DNA of 64,000 nt from Actinopolyspora mzabensis (GTDB lineage: Bacteria; Actinomycetota; Actinomycetes; Mycobacteriales; Pseudonocardiaceae): the NCBI RefSeq assembly GCF_900101095.1, contig NZ_FNFM01000008.1:1-64000 (forward strand), written 5' to 3'. The notes under the pieces were generated by a model. That model was not told the origin of the DNA. It saw only the letters and a program-made list of their open reading frames with translations, and made no database searches. Each line of letters starts with the position of its first letter. Within the stretch, counting starts at the first letter, position 1. The position numbers and the translations under genes were made by a program. This document shows positions 8,008-16,929 of the stretch, piece after piece.

Positions 8008-8328
8008 ATGCCGGAAGAGTCGATCGAAGTGACCGTCGAGGACCTGGCCACCGCCCGTGACGCGGGTGCGGAAATCCTCGACGTGCGCTCTCCTGAGGAG
8101 TACGCACAGGGACACGTCCCCGGAGCGCGCAACGTCCCGCTGGAACAGCTGCTGCGGACACCCGGTGAGTTCCCGGACGGGGCACAGGTGATCTGCCAGT
8201 CGGGTGGCCGCAGCCTGCGGGCCGCCCACGCCCTGCGTGAAGCGGGGGTCAACGCGGTTTCGGTTTCCGGTGGAACGGCGGCATGGATCGAATCCGGCCG
8301 GGACACCGAAGGAGGTGTGGCGCAATGA
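8008..8328 (+). CDS. single-domain rhodanese (sulfurtransferase)
   Basis: Encodes 106 residues. The ATG at 8008 has AGGAG 5 nt upstream; the in-frame GTG at 8002 overlaps that site. It is a single rhodanese domain with DVRSPEEYAQGHVPGARNVP and the active-site loop CQSGGRS (Cys 63). Rhodaneses of this size move sulfane sulfur from persulfides to thiols or sulfite. Its stop codon overlaps the ATG of the persulfide dioxygenase gene, so the two are coupled. Repression through the palindrome overlapping its promoter is likely. Confidence 0.9.
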   Translation: MPEESIEVTVEDLATARDAGAEILDVRSPEEYAQGHVPGARNVPLEQLLRTPGEFPDGAQVICQSGGRSLRAAHALREAGVNAVSVSGGTAAWIESGRDTEGGVAQ

Positions 8329-9749
8329 CACGAACCATGACGGAGCCGCCGGAGCAACGGCTGTCGGAGACACCCCACGTCGAGGTGATCGAAACCTCTT
8401 CCCTGGGGGACCGCAGCTATCTGGCTACCGACGGCGAGACGGCGGTGGTGGTGGATCCGCAGCGCGATGTGGATCGGATCCTCGCGCTGGCGGGCCGTCT
8501 GGAGGTGCGGATCGGGCTCGTACTGGAGACGCACATCCACAACGACTACGTGTCCGGCGGGCTGGAACTGGCCCGGCTCACCGGAGCCGAGTACGGGGTG
8601 GCCGCGGCGGACGAAGCACCGTTCGACCACCGTCCACTGCAGGACGGGGACGTCGTGGCGGTTTCCGAGAGCCTGCGGGTACGGGCGTTGGCCACTCCCG
8701 GCCACACCTTCCACCACCTGTCCTACCTGCTGGAGAACGACTCCGGCACCTTCGGCGCGTTCACCGGCGGTTCGCTGCTGTTCGGCACCACCGGCCGCAC
8801 CGACCTGGTGGGGGAGCAGCACAGCGAGGAGCTCGCCCGACACCAGCACGCCTCGGCGCGGAAGCTGGCCGACGTGCTGCCGGACGGGGCGCGGATATGG
8901 CCCACGCACGGTTTCGGCAGCTTCTGCTCGGCCACCCAGGCGTCGGGCGACTCCAGCACCATCGAACAGGAGCGGGAGTTCAACCCCGCGCTGACGCTGT
9001 CCGAGGGCGAGTTCGTCGAGACCATCCTCTCCGGGCTGGACACCTACCCCGCCTACTACGCGCACATGGGTGTGCGGAACATCGCCGGTCCCGAACCACT
9101 GGACCTGCGCCGTCCCACCGAGGCGAGTCCGGACGAGTTGGCTCGGCGGCTGGAGCACGGCGAGTGGGTGGTGGACCTTCGCTCGCGGAAGGCCTACGTC
9201 CGCTCGCACCTGGCGGGCACGGTCGGTCTGGGGCTGGACGGGCCGATGGTGACCTGGCTGGGCTGGATGATCGACTGGGGCTCCCCGATCACGCTGCTGG
9301 GTGAGTCGCCCGAGCAGGTCGCGGAGGCACAGCGAGAGCTGGCCCGCATCGGCATCGACAAGTTCGCCGCGGCGGCCAGCGGACAGCCCGCCGAGCTGGC
9401 AGCCGATCCGGCGCAGCTGCGCGAGACCACCTCGGCGAGCTTCGCCGACCTCGCCGCCACGCGCTCCGGCGAGCACAACGGGATGCCGCCCGCGGACGTG
9501 GTGCTGGACGTGCGGACCAACAACGAGTTCAGCGGCTCTCACGTCACCGGCGCGGTGCACATTCCGCTGTACGAACTGCCGAAGCGGGTGAGCGAGGTTC
9601 CCGAGGGCACGGTGTGGGTGCACTGCGGCAGCGGTTACCGCGCCACGGCGGCGGCCTCGCTGCTGGAGTCGGACGGCCGCACGGCGGTGCTGATCGACGA
9701 CAAGTTCGACGCGGCGGGCGAGGCGGGGCTCGAGCTGACCTCCTCCTGA
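8325..9749 (+). CDS. cstB: persulfide dioxygenase-sulfurtransferase (CstB-like)
   Basis: Encodes 474 residues with GGAGG before the ATG. The N-terminal metallo-beta-lactamase domain carries HIHND (His70, His72, Asp74), His127 in TPGHTFHH, Asp160 in GTTGRTDL and His195; the position that is His in the HxHxDH motif is Tyr75, as expected for mono-iron ETHE1-type persulfide dioxygenases. Residues about 275-350 form a rhodanese-like domain without an active cysteine. Residues about 395-474 form an active rhodanese with Cys434 (VHCGSGYR). This three-domain order is that of CstB, which oxidises persulfides to thiosulfate. It is coupled to the upstream rhodanese by an ATGA overlap. Confidence 0.9.
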   Translation: MTRTMTEPPEQRLSETPHVEVIETSSLGDRSYLATDGETAVVVDPQRDVDRILALAGRLEVRIGLVLETHIHNDYVSGGLELARLTGAEYGVAAADEAPFDHRPLQDGDVVAVSESLRVRALATPGHTFHHLSYLLENDSGTFGAFTGGSLLFGTTGRTDLVGEQHSEELARHQHASARKLADVLPDGARIWPTHGFGSFCSATQASGDSSTIEQEREFNPALTLSEGEFVETILSGLDTYPAYYAHMGVRNIAGPEPLDLRRPTEASPDELARRLEHGEWVVDLRSRKAYVRSHLAGTVGLGLDGPMVTWLGWMIDWGSPITLLGESPEQVAEAQRELARIGIDKFAAAASGQPAELAADPAQLRETTSASFADLAATRSGEHNGMPPADVVLDVRTNNEFSGSHVTGAVHIPLYELPKRVSEVPEGTVWVHCGSGYRATAAASLLESDGRTAVLIDDKFDAAGEAGLELTSS

Positions 9750-9865
9750 CGACCGGCGAATTCTCAGCCCCGCTTCCCCCGGAGCGGACGAGACCGGGCG
9801 GAGCCCGGCGGCGGGGCGCGGCGATGGCGCCCCGCCGGAGAACACGAGCAACGGAAGGGAACCAA

Positions 9866-10462
9866 TTGTCCGGCGAAACCCCCGAACTCCTGCACACGGC
9901 ACAACTGCGGGAGAGCCTGCGAACCCATCCCCGTACGAGGTTGATCGACGTCCGCTCCCCCGGCGAGTTCGACTCGGTCAACATTCCTGGTTCGCACAAC
10001 GTTCCGATCGAGCTGCTACGCGAGCGGCAGTCCGAGCTCGGCAGTGCACACGACGATCCGGTGGTACTGGTGTGCGCCTCGGGTGCTCGGGCCGAGCAGG
10101 CCAGGACGCTGCTGGAACGGGCGGGCGGGCCCGGCGCCCGGGTGCTGCGCGGCGGCATCAACGAGTGGCAGCAGGAAGGCGGCGAGGTCAACCGGGGCAA
10201 GGGCGTCTGGCCGATGGAACGGCAGGTCCGGCTGGTCGCGGGATCGCTGGTGCTGAGTGGCGTGCTGGGCAGTCTCGCCTACCGGCCGCTGAAGTGGCTG
10301 GCGGGGTTCGTGGGCGCTGGCCTCACGTTCGCCGCGATCAGTGACACCTGCGCGATGGCTCGGCTGCTGGGCATGCTGCCGCACAACCGGAAGAGCGCGG
10401 TGGATCCGGACACCGCGCTGGCCGCTGTCACGGCCGCGGAGCCGGGCACGCCGCATGTGTGA
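9866..10462 (+). CDS. rhodanese-DUF2892 membrane sulfurtransferase
   Basis: Encodes 198 residues from a TTG preceded by GGAAGGGA. Residues 10-110 are a rhodanese domain (LIDVRSPGEFDSVNIPGSHN) with active Cys70 in VCASGARAEQA. Residues about 118-165 form the DUF2892 membrane hairpin (VRLVAGSLVLSGVLGSLAY, FVGAGLTFAAISD). The arrangement matches YgaP-type membrane rhodaneses, which hold sulfane sulfur at the inner face of the membrane. It belongs to the persulfide locus, about 115 bp after the dioxygenase gene. Confidence 0.85.
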   Translation: MSGETPELLHTAQLRESLRTHPRTRLIDVRSPGEFDSVNIPGSHNVPIELLRERQSELGSAHDDPVVLVCASGARAEQARTLLERAGGPGARVLRGGINEWQQEGGEVNRGKGVWPMERQVRLVAGSLVLSGVLGSLAYRPLKWLAGFVGAGLTFAAISDTCAMARLLGMLPHNRKSAVDPDTALAAVTAAEPGTPHV

Positions 10463-10555
10463 GGCCGGAGCGCCCCTGGGCCGGATCTCCCCGGGCGGGT
10501 ACGAGGCCGCGACGGACGGCCACTCGCGCGGGCGCGCGTCGCGAGGGGAAGCGAA

Positions 10556-11341
10556 ATGATCGCGGCGATCGTGTTCGGGGTGGTCATCGGGCTGGCGATG
10601 GGGTTGCTCGGTGCCGGTGGTTCGATCCTGGCGGTTCCGGCGCTGGTCTACGGCGTCGGCCTATCGCTGCGAATCGCCATACCGGCTTCGCTGCTGATCG
10701 TGGCGATCTCGGCGGTCGGTGGGCTGCTGCCCAGGGCCCGGCGCGAGAAGGTGCTGTGGCCGGTGGCGCTGGTGTTCGGCGCGGCCGGTGTTCCGGCCGC
10801 GTTCGGGGGTGCCGCGCTCGGGAGGTTGCTGCCGGACCGCTGGCTGCTGGTGTCGTTCGCGGTGCTCATGGTGGTGGTCGCGGTTCGGATGCTCCGGGGC
10901 GGGGAAGCCGTGAGCGGCTCCTGTCGCACCGACACCGGCGGCGTCGAGTGGCGCAGCTGCCTGCCGAAATCGCTGCTGAGTGGTGCGGGTGTCGGGGCGT
11001 TGACCGGGCTGTTCGGGGTGGGCGGCGGTTTCGTGGTCGTGCCCGCCCTGACCCTGCTGCTCGGACTGGCCACGCAGCAGGCCGTCGCCACCTCGCTGCT
11101 GGTGGTGCTGATCAACTCGCTGGCCGGGCTGGCCGCGCACTCCGGCGTGATGGGCGAGATCGAGTATCCGGTGGTACTGGCGTTCGCGGCCACCGCGCTG
11201 GTTGTCTCGACACTGGCCGCGCGGCTGACCGCGCGACTGCGGGCGGAGACGATCCGGCACTGGTTCGGCTACGTGGTGCTGGTGATCGCGATCGGTGTGG
11301 GAGTGGCGGCGTTGAGCAATCCGGCTGCGCTGGGCGGTTGA
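10556..11341 (+). CDS. TauE/SafE-family sulfite/sulfur-anion exporter
   Basis: Encodes 261 residues with GAGGGGAAG upstream of the ATG. Eight hydrophobic helices are arranged as two similar halves, each opening with a glycine-rich motif (LGAGGSILAVPALVYGVG near the start and LFGVGGGFVVVPALTLLLG in the middle), as in TauE/SafE permeases. As the last gene of the persulfide locus it probably exports sulfite or thiosulfate made by the dioxygenase, the role given to CstA-like or TauE-like proteins in other cst operons. Substrate is inferred from context. Confidence 0.85.
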   Translation: MIAAIVFGVVIGLAMGLLGAGGSILAVPALVYGVGLSLRIAIPASLLIVAISAVGGLLPRARREKVLWPVALVFGAAGVPAAFGGAALGRLLPDRWLLVSFAVLMVVVAVRMLRGGEAVSGSCRTDTGGVEWRSCLPKSLLSGAGVGALTGLFGVGGGFVVVPALTLLLGLATQQAVATSLLVVLINSLAGLAAHSGVMGEIEYPVVLAFAATALVVSTLAARLTARLRAETIRHWFGYVVLVIAIGVGVAALSNPAALGG

Positions 11342-11566
11342 TGCCGGGGGCGTAGCCGGGGAACACGAGGGGTCTCCGACTCCGAACCGTGGTGTAACCA
11401 CTGTGGGCCAGCACACCGCTTCCGATGCCCGCCAACCGGAAACCTCGGCAAAACCGGGAACGAAGATCACTCTTAAGGCCGTCGTTTTTCACTCTTTAGA
11501 GGGATACGCTTCCCGTTACTTCGCTTGATCCGACCCCGACGCCACTCGAGCGCGGAAGGGGTTCGC

Positions 11567-14449
11567 ATGCTCGGCAGTACTCGTCCCTCCGAACCGTTCG
11601 CCGTGACGAACCGAGTCCCACCGGTCCTGGTGGGTCGTGCGGAAGAGCTCGAGACCGTCACGGAGCTGGTGCTGTCCCCACCCGCCGTGCTGCTGCTGGA
11701 GGGGGAAGCGGGCGTGGGAAAAACACGCCTGATCCGCGAGTCGCTGGAACGCCCCGAGATCGGGCGCACCATCCTGAACGGGGCGTGCCAGCCACTCCAG
11801 GACCCTTTCCCCTACGGGCCGGTGATCGACGCGTTACGCACCCTCGATCCGCTCCCCGAGCCCGAACACCTCAATCCCGTCACCGGTGCGCTGCGCAGCC
11901 TGCTTCCCGAACTGGGCGAGTTCCTACCGCCGCCCCCGGATCCCCTCGGTGACACCGCGGCGGAGCGACACCAGTTGTTCCGCGGCGTCCACGCGCTGCT
12001 CGATGCGAGCACTCCGGCCATCCTCGTGGTCGAAGACCTGCACTGGGCCGACGAGGGAACCAGGGAACTGCTGCGGTTCCTGATCACCGACCCGCCCGGC
12101 GAGCTGGCCCTGGTGCTGAGCTACCGCCGTGAGGAACTGGCCGGTGGCGTTCCACTGGGGAGGGCCTACCGACATCCACGCCGGGCGCGCAGCGCGGTGA
12201 TGACGCTGCGTCCGTTGAGCATCGAGCAGGTGGGCACCCTGGCCGCGCACCTGCTGGGGACGGAGTCCGTCGAAGCGGGATTCGCGCGGGAACTGCACGA
12301 GCGGACCGCCGGACTTCCGCTCGTCGTGACCGAGACGCTGCCCACGCTGCGCGCGCAGCGCGAGCGAAGACCCTACTCGGCCGGAGAGCTGAAAACGCTC
12401 GAACAGCTCGACGTGCCGGTACTGCTGCGAGAGGCGATGACCGAGCGGTTGGGCGCACTGCCCGAGCCGGTGACGCGCCTGGTGCAGGCGGCGGCGGTAC
12501 TGGGAACTCCGGCCGAGGCCGAGCTGCTGGGACGGCTCGCGGGTGTGCCCGACGCTGCGCACCGGATCGTTCGGGCGCTGCGCGCCAACGTGCTGTACGA
12601 GGACGAGAACCTGCGTTACGGATTCCGGCACTGCCTGGCACGCCAGGCGGTGCACGACACCCTCACCGGACCGGAACGCCGCGAACTGCACGAGCATGCC
12701 CTGCGTGTTTTGTCCGAGCAGGAGCGACCACCGCTGATCCGGCTCGCGGAACACAGCCTGGCCTGCGGCAGGGTCGCGGACTGGCTGCACTACGGAACGG
12801 CAGCGGCCGAGCGCGCGATCGAGAGGGGCGAGATTGCCACCGCCACGGAGCTGCTGTGCTCGCTGCTCGACGAACCCTCGCTGTCGACGGGCGACGTGGA
12901 TCGGCTCGCGGTGCGCTTCGGGCGGGCCGCGCTCGACGGGCTGGGAGAGCACCCGGTGCCGGCCGCGTTGCGGCGGGTGCTGTCCGACCAGCGGCTCACC
13001 GAGACCGCGCGGGGCGAGGCGCGCCTCAGCCTGGGACTGCTGTTGCTGCGGCAGAGCGACCGCTCGGGGACGGCGCGCGGCGAGCTGGAACTGGCAGTGA
13101 CGGAACTGCGGAAGCTGCCGGAACGGGCCGCGGTGGGCATGGCGGCGCTGGCGCAGGCCCACGTGGGAACCACGCCGTACGAGCGGTGTGCGGAATGGAC
13201 CGACCTGGCGGAGGCCGTGCTCGACGAAACCGGCAGTGCTGCGGTGCGCTCGGAGTTGCTCGCCAGCGTGCTGCCCAGCCGGATGTTCGGCGGGGACTGC
13301 CCGGAGACGTGGCGCCACTTCGAACGGCTGCCCACCGCTACCGGGGCGGGTCCGGAACGTCCTCACCTCGCGCGGCTCCACGGCAACGTCGCCGACGCCT
13401 ACACGTGGTTGGGTGAGTACTCGGCGGCCCGCGAACATCTGGCCGAGGCACGCGGGCTCGCTCGTGCGGCGGGCGGCGACCCGTATCTGGACAGCACTCT
13501 GCGCAGCACCGAGCTCCGGCTGCGCCGGATGACCGGCGCGTGGGAGGAACTGACGGAGAACGCGCGGCGGCTGCTGCGGGATCACGGACGACTGCGGCCG
13601 GTGGCGGTGGAGCTCGCCCTGGTACTGGGAATGGACGCCGTCACGCGGGGAGACTGGAAAACCGCCGAGCGGTGGCTCAGCGCGACCGGAGTGGACACTC
13701 CGGAGGACTCCTGCACTCCGGTGGTGATCGCGGCCGGGGCGACCAGGGTCCGGATGCGGCTGCTGCGCGGGGACTCGGGCGGGGCGGTGAACGCGGCGGA
13801 TCACGCGGTACGGGTGGTGCGACGCAAGGGCATCTGGATCTGGGCGAACGAGCTGCTGCCCAACGCAGTGGCTGCCTACACCCGGGTCGACAGGGGGGCC
13901 GAGGCCGAACAGCTGATCGAGGAGTTCGCCGCCGCGACCGCGAATCGGCGGAGCCCGCTGGCCGTCCCGGCCACGGCGGCGGCGCGGGCGACCCGCTGCG
14001 AGGGCGCGGGGCAGTTCGCCGGGGCGGCCGAGTGGTGGGAAACGGCCAGGGCGGGCTATGCGGCGCTGCCGCAGCCGTACAGCGCTGCCCTGGCTCGACA
14101 ACGTGTCGTCGCCCACCAACTCCACTCCGGGGACGATTCAGCCGCGACTCGGATGTCCGAAGTGCTCGATTCGTTCGAACGGCTGGGGGCCACCAGGGAC
14201 GCCGCCCGCTGCAGACAACTGCTGCGCGAGAACGGGGTTCCACCACCGGCGTCGCGGCGGGGACGCCGGGGTTACGGTGCCGAGCTCTCGCCGCGGGAAC
14301 GTGACGTGGCGAGACTGGTGGGGCTGGGAAACACCAACCGGGAGATAGCCTCGCTGCTGTTCCTGTCGCCGCGAACCGTGGAACAGCACGTGGCGAAGGT
14401 GATTCGGAAGTTGGGGGTAACCTCCCGCACCGAAGTCCGGACCGATTGA
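11567..14449 (+). CDS. large LuxR-family regulator with AAA ATPase domain (LAL type)
   Basis: Encodes 960 residues from the ATG at 11567, preceded by GGAAGGGG; earlier in-frame starts lack a binding site. The N-terminal ATPase has Walker A GEAGVGKT (46-53) and Walker B AILVVEDLHWAD near residue 160. A long helical middle region (about 390-890) looks like TPR-type repeats. The C-terminus carries a LuxR helix-turn-helix (LSPRERDVARLVGLGNTNRE, then SPRTVEQHVAKVIRKLGV). LAL regulators often control secondary metabolism or sugar use. No target can be named; the gene stands alone between the persulfide locus and a secreted protease. Confidence 0.9.
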   Translation: MLGSTRPSEPFAVTNRVPPVLVGRAEELETVTELVLSPPAVLLLEGEAGVGKTRLIRESLERPEIGRTILNGACQPLQDPFPYGPVIDALRTLDPLPEPEHLNPVTGALRSLLPELGEFLPPPPDPLGDTAAERHQLFRGVHALLDASTPAILVVEDLHWADEGTRELLRFLITDPPGELALVLSYRREELAGGVPLGRAYRHPRRARSAVMTLRPLSIEQVGTLAAHLLGTESVEAGFARELHERTAGLPLVVTETLPTLRAQRERRPYSAGELKTLEQLDVPVLLREAMTERLGALPEPVTRLVQAAAVLGTPAEAELLGRLAGVPDAAHRIVRALRANVLYEDENLRYGFRHCLARQAVHDTLTGPERRELHEHALRVLSEQERPPLIRLAEHSLACGRVADWLHYGTAAAERAIERGEIATATELLCSLLDEPSLSTGDVDRLAVRFGRAALDGLGEHPVPAALRRVLSDQRLTETARGEARLSLGLLLLRQSDRSGTARGELELAVTELRKLPERAAVGMAALAQAHVGTTPYERCAEWTDLAEAVLDETGSAAVRSELLASVLPSRMFGGDCPETWRHFERLPTATGAGPERPHLARLHGNVADAYTWLGEYSAAREHLAEARGLARAAGGDPYLDSTLRSTELRLRRMTGAWEELTENARRLLRDHGRLRPVAVELALVLGMDAVTRGDWKTAERWLSATGVDTPEDSCTPVVIAAGATRVRMRLLRGDSGGAVNAADHAVRVVRRKGIWIWANELLPNAVAAYTRVDRGAEAEQLIEEFAAATANRRSPLAVPATAAARATRCEGAGQFAGAAEWWETARAGYAALPQPYSAALARQRVVAHQLHSGDDSAATRMSEVLDSFERLGATRDAARCRQLLRENGVPPPASRRGRRGYGAELSPRERDVARLVGLGNTNREIASLLFLSPRTVEQHVAKVIRKLGVTSRTEVRTD

Positions 14450-14490
14450 CCGCGGAGTCTCCGGCTCGGTGGTCGTAGGTGGTTCCGTAG

Positions 14491-14722
14491 CGGAACCTCC
14501 GGCACGGCTCTCGCTCCGGGAAGCCCCGACGTCGGGTAGGTACGACGTCGGGTAGGTACGACGTCGGGTAGGTACGACGCCACGTCGGGGGCGTCCTCGC
14601 GATAGCACCCCGAGAGTACTCGCGGCGATGCCGATCGCAAGGGTGGTTGGAGTGCGGCCTACGGCAGTGGTGGGAGTTCGGCACCGTTGCGATCCCACGA
14701 CGCGGTGATTTCGCGAGAAATC
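14491..14722 (+). repeat. composite intergenic repeat, copy A
   Basis: The 5' module runs 14491-14542 (CGGAACCTCCGGCACGGCTC, then CTCGCTCCGGG, CCCGACGTCGGGTAGG). The 3' end is the palindrome GATTTCGCGAGAAATC at 14707-14722. The middle shares GTCCTCGCGA and GGGAGTTCGGC segments with copy C at 52382. It contains a 16-bp tandem repeat, GTCGGGTAGGTACGAC, three times at 14531-14578. It occupies most of the gap between the LuxR regulator and the protease. Confidence 0.75.
14531..14578 (+). repeat. 16-bp tandem repeat x3 inside composite element
   Basis: Three exact copies of GTCGGGTAGGTACGAC start at 14531, 14547 and 14563. They extend the 3' end of the element's 5' module. Confidence 0.95.
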
Positions 14723-14858
14723 GACGGAGCCCCTGCCGCCCGGTGCGGGCCGAGGAGCAGCATCGGCTCTCACGACGATCCCCGTCGCACACCCGAGTAA
14801 CCTCCCGCCGTGGGATGGGCGGGAGGTCCCCTTCGGTCGTGCCCGAGTGGGCCGGTGC

Positions 14859-16367
14859 TCAGGCGAAGCAGTACACCGTGCCGAAGTCGTAGCAGTCGAT
14901 CGGGTGCGTGGCGGAGCCGGTGGCACCCTCGTCGTCGGTTACGGTCAGCGTGGCGGTGAACTGACCGCCGCCGTAGCTGTGACTGGCGGTGCTCCCGGTC
15001 GCGGTGGCACCGTCACCGAACTGCCAAGAGTACCCCACCACGGAACCGTCCGAGTCACCGGAGCCGGTGGCGTCGAAGTCGCAGCCCGCCGTGGTGCAGT
15101 TGACGGTGAACGAAGCCGTGGGAGCGCTGTTCTCCGGCGGCTGCGGGTCGCCACCGCTGCTCTCACCCACGTAGAGCAGCTTGTTGGGGGAACCGGCCCC
15201 GATACCGGAGATCTTTCCGGTGCTGGCGTTGTTCACCATGCTGTCGCGAACCTCGGCCGGACTCGCGGACGGGGTGTCGGCGAGCAGCAGCGCGGCGGCA
15301 CCGACGACGTGGGGGGTGGCCATGGAGGTACCGCTGATCGTGTTGGTGTCGGTGTCGCTGCCGATCCAGGCGGAGGTGATGTTGCTGCCGGGCGCGTAGA
15401 TGTCCAGGCAGTCACCGTAGTTGGAGTAACCGGCCTCACCGTCCCGACTGTTGGTGGCCCCGACCGTGATGGCGGCCTCCACCCTGGCGGGCGAGTAGTC
15501 GCAGGCGTCGGCCGAGGAATTCCCGGCGGCGATGCCGTAGGTGACCCCCGCGGCGATCGAGCTGTTCACCGCGTCGTCCACCGCGCTGCTGGCGGAGCCG
15601 CCCAGGCTCATGTTGGCCACGGCGGGACCGTCGGCGTTCTGGGTGACCCAGTCGATGCCGTCGATGACACCCGCGTAGGACCCGCTGCCCTGGCAGTCCA
15701 GCACGCGCACCCCGACCAGCTCGACGCTCTTGGCGACACCGTACTCGGCACCACCGACGGTGCCCGCCACGTGCGTGCCGTGACCGTTGCAGTCGTTGGC
15801 CACGGAGTCACCGTCGACGAAGTCGTAACCGCTGGAGGCACGACCGCCGAAGGTCTGGTGGCTGGTCCGGATACCGGTGTCGATCACGTAGGCCGTGACT
15901 CCCTCACCGCCGTTGGGGTAGGTGTAGGAGTCGTCCAGCGGAAGGTCGCGCTGGTCGAGCCGGTCGAGCCCGTACGAGGGCGGGTTGTCCTGGGTACCGA
16001 GTGCGTGCACGCGGCGGTTCTGCTCGACGTACTTGACGCTGGGATCAGCTGCCAGCCGCTCCGCCGCGGCTTCGTCCATCGCCGCGGAGTAGCCGCGCAA
16101 CGCGGTTTCGTAGGTCCGCTGGACCTCGCCGCCGTAGCGTTGGCTGAGCTCGGTGGCGGCCGCGCTCACGCCGCCGGGCCCGTTGGCCGCGGCGTCCTCG
16201 AAGACGACGATGTACTCGCCTGCCACGGCCGACTCGGCATCGGCGTTCCTGATCTCGCCCGTCGCGGCCTGCGCGGGCAGTGCCGTGGCCAGACCGAAGG
16301 ATGTCGCCACGGCGGCACCTAGGCACAGCCCCGCGAGCCTGCGCCGTTTCGTTGTCGGGTGCTGCAT
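14859..16367 (-). CDS. secreted subtilisin-like serine protease with PKD domain
   Basis: Encodes 502 residues from the ATG at 16367, preceded by AGGAGGA. A signal peptide (KRRRLAGLCLGAAVATSFGL, then ALPAQAA) is followed by an inhibitor I9 propeptide (EYIVVFEDAAA through SVKYVEQNRRV). The S8 catalytic triad is Asp163 (AYVIDTG), His199 (GHGTHVAGT) and Ser348 (GTSMATPH), the proteinase K-like arrangement. A C-terminal PKD domain (about 415-495, YSWQFGDG) probably aids binding to substrate or cell surface. It is exported and self-processed. The gap upstream carries an inverted repeat that may be a regulator site. Confidence 0.95.
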   Translation of the reverse strand: MQHPTTKRRRLAGLCLGAAVATSFGLATALPAQAATGEIRNADAESAVAGEYIVVFEDAAANGPGGVSAAATELSQRYGGEVQRTYETALRGYSAAMDEAAAERLAADPSVKYVEQNRRVHALGTQDNPPSYGLDRLDQRDLPLDDSYTYPNGGEGVTAYVIDTGIRTSHQTFGGRASSGYDFVDGDSVANDCNGHGTHVAGTVGGAEYGVAKSVELVGVRVLDCQGSGSYAGVIDGIDWVTQNADGPAVANMSLGGSASSAVDDAVNSSIAAGVTYGIAAGNSSADACDYSPARVEAAITVGATNSRDGEAGYSNYGDCLDIYAPGSNITSAWIGSDTDTNTISGTSMATPHVVGAAALLLADTPSASPAEVRDSMVNNASTGKISGIGAGSPNKLLYVGESSGGDPQPPENSAPTASFTVNCTTAGCDFDATGSGDSDGSVVGYSWQFGDGATATGSTASHSYGGGQFTATLTVTDDEGATGSATHPIDCYDFGTVYCFA

Positions 16368-16929
16368 CGTTCCTCCTGCTGATCGCGCCGCTTTCGAGCG
16401 GCGGGAACGGTTTCCGTCCACCGCGCCCCCCGGAGTCTTCGGCACCCGACTCCGGTGAAGTGGCGGTGAACAGTGCCCAGAACGATCGGTTGACGATCGC
16501 CGAGGAACAATCCGTGAAACCGTAGGTACGGGTACTTACGGAACGTGGTTCGCCGTTCCCGCAATTCACCGACGGCCGAACCCCGATGGTGGTAACCAGC
16601 TCTCGTGTCCACCGCATTCGCGGCGGAAATCGGCACACCCCGGGGAATCGCGCGAAGATCCACATCGAAGCTGAGCGGAAACACGATCCACTCCGGACAC
16701 CGGGGACTTTAATACCGTTGCCACAACACGAAACCCTTACTCCGCGGTAGTAACGAATCGATTCACAGCGTCGGCATCTTCTCCGTCCGCCTCACGAGGA
16801 TTTCGCGGTGCGCACGGAATTGACAGTTTTCCCACCAACCAGGAAAACCGGGAAATACGGTACCGAAAATTCCGAGGAAAAATCGCAGGGCGCGCCCGAT
16901 CCTCACCCGAAGGTGTAAAGCATTCGATG
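16368..16929. other. intergenic promoter region upstream of protease
   Basis: No gene was seen. The region is less GC-rich than its surroundings. It contains the inverted repeat at 16520-16541 and a lone half copy of the GATTTCGCG motif near 16797. Confidence 0.45.
16520..16541. promoter_or_regulatory. inverted repeat upstream of protease gene
   Basis: CCGTAGGTAC (16520-16529) and GTACTTACGG (16532-16541) are inverted across 2 bp with one mismatch. The site lies 153 bp upstream of the protease start and is a plausible operator. Confidence 0.45.

Noticed and set aside
7977-9902. Very long open frame on the minus strand opposite the rhodanese/persulfide dioxygenase genes
   Set aside because: It is the antisense shadow of GC-rich coding DNA. 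The plus strand carries clear catalytic motifs and ribosome binding sites.
11924-14125. 733-codon minus-strand frame inside the LuxR-type regulator
   Set aside because: Composition is Arg/Gln/Pro-rich without domains. The plus-strand gene has Walker and helix-turn-helix motifs throughout.
14531-14578. Tandem 16-bp repeats as a CRISPR array
   Set aside because: The copies are directly adjacent without spacers and no cas genes are present.
14847-16322. 491-codon plus-strand frame opposite the subtilisin gene
   Set aside because: It is Gly/Val/His-rich with no recognisable motif. The minus strand has the full S8 triad and a signal peptide.
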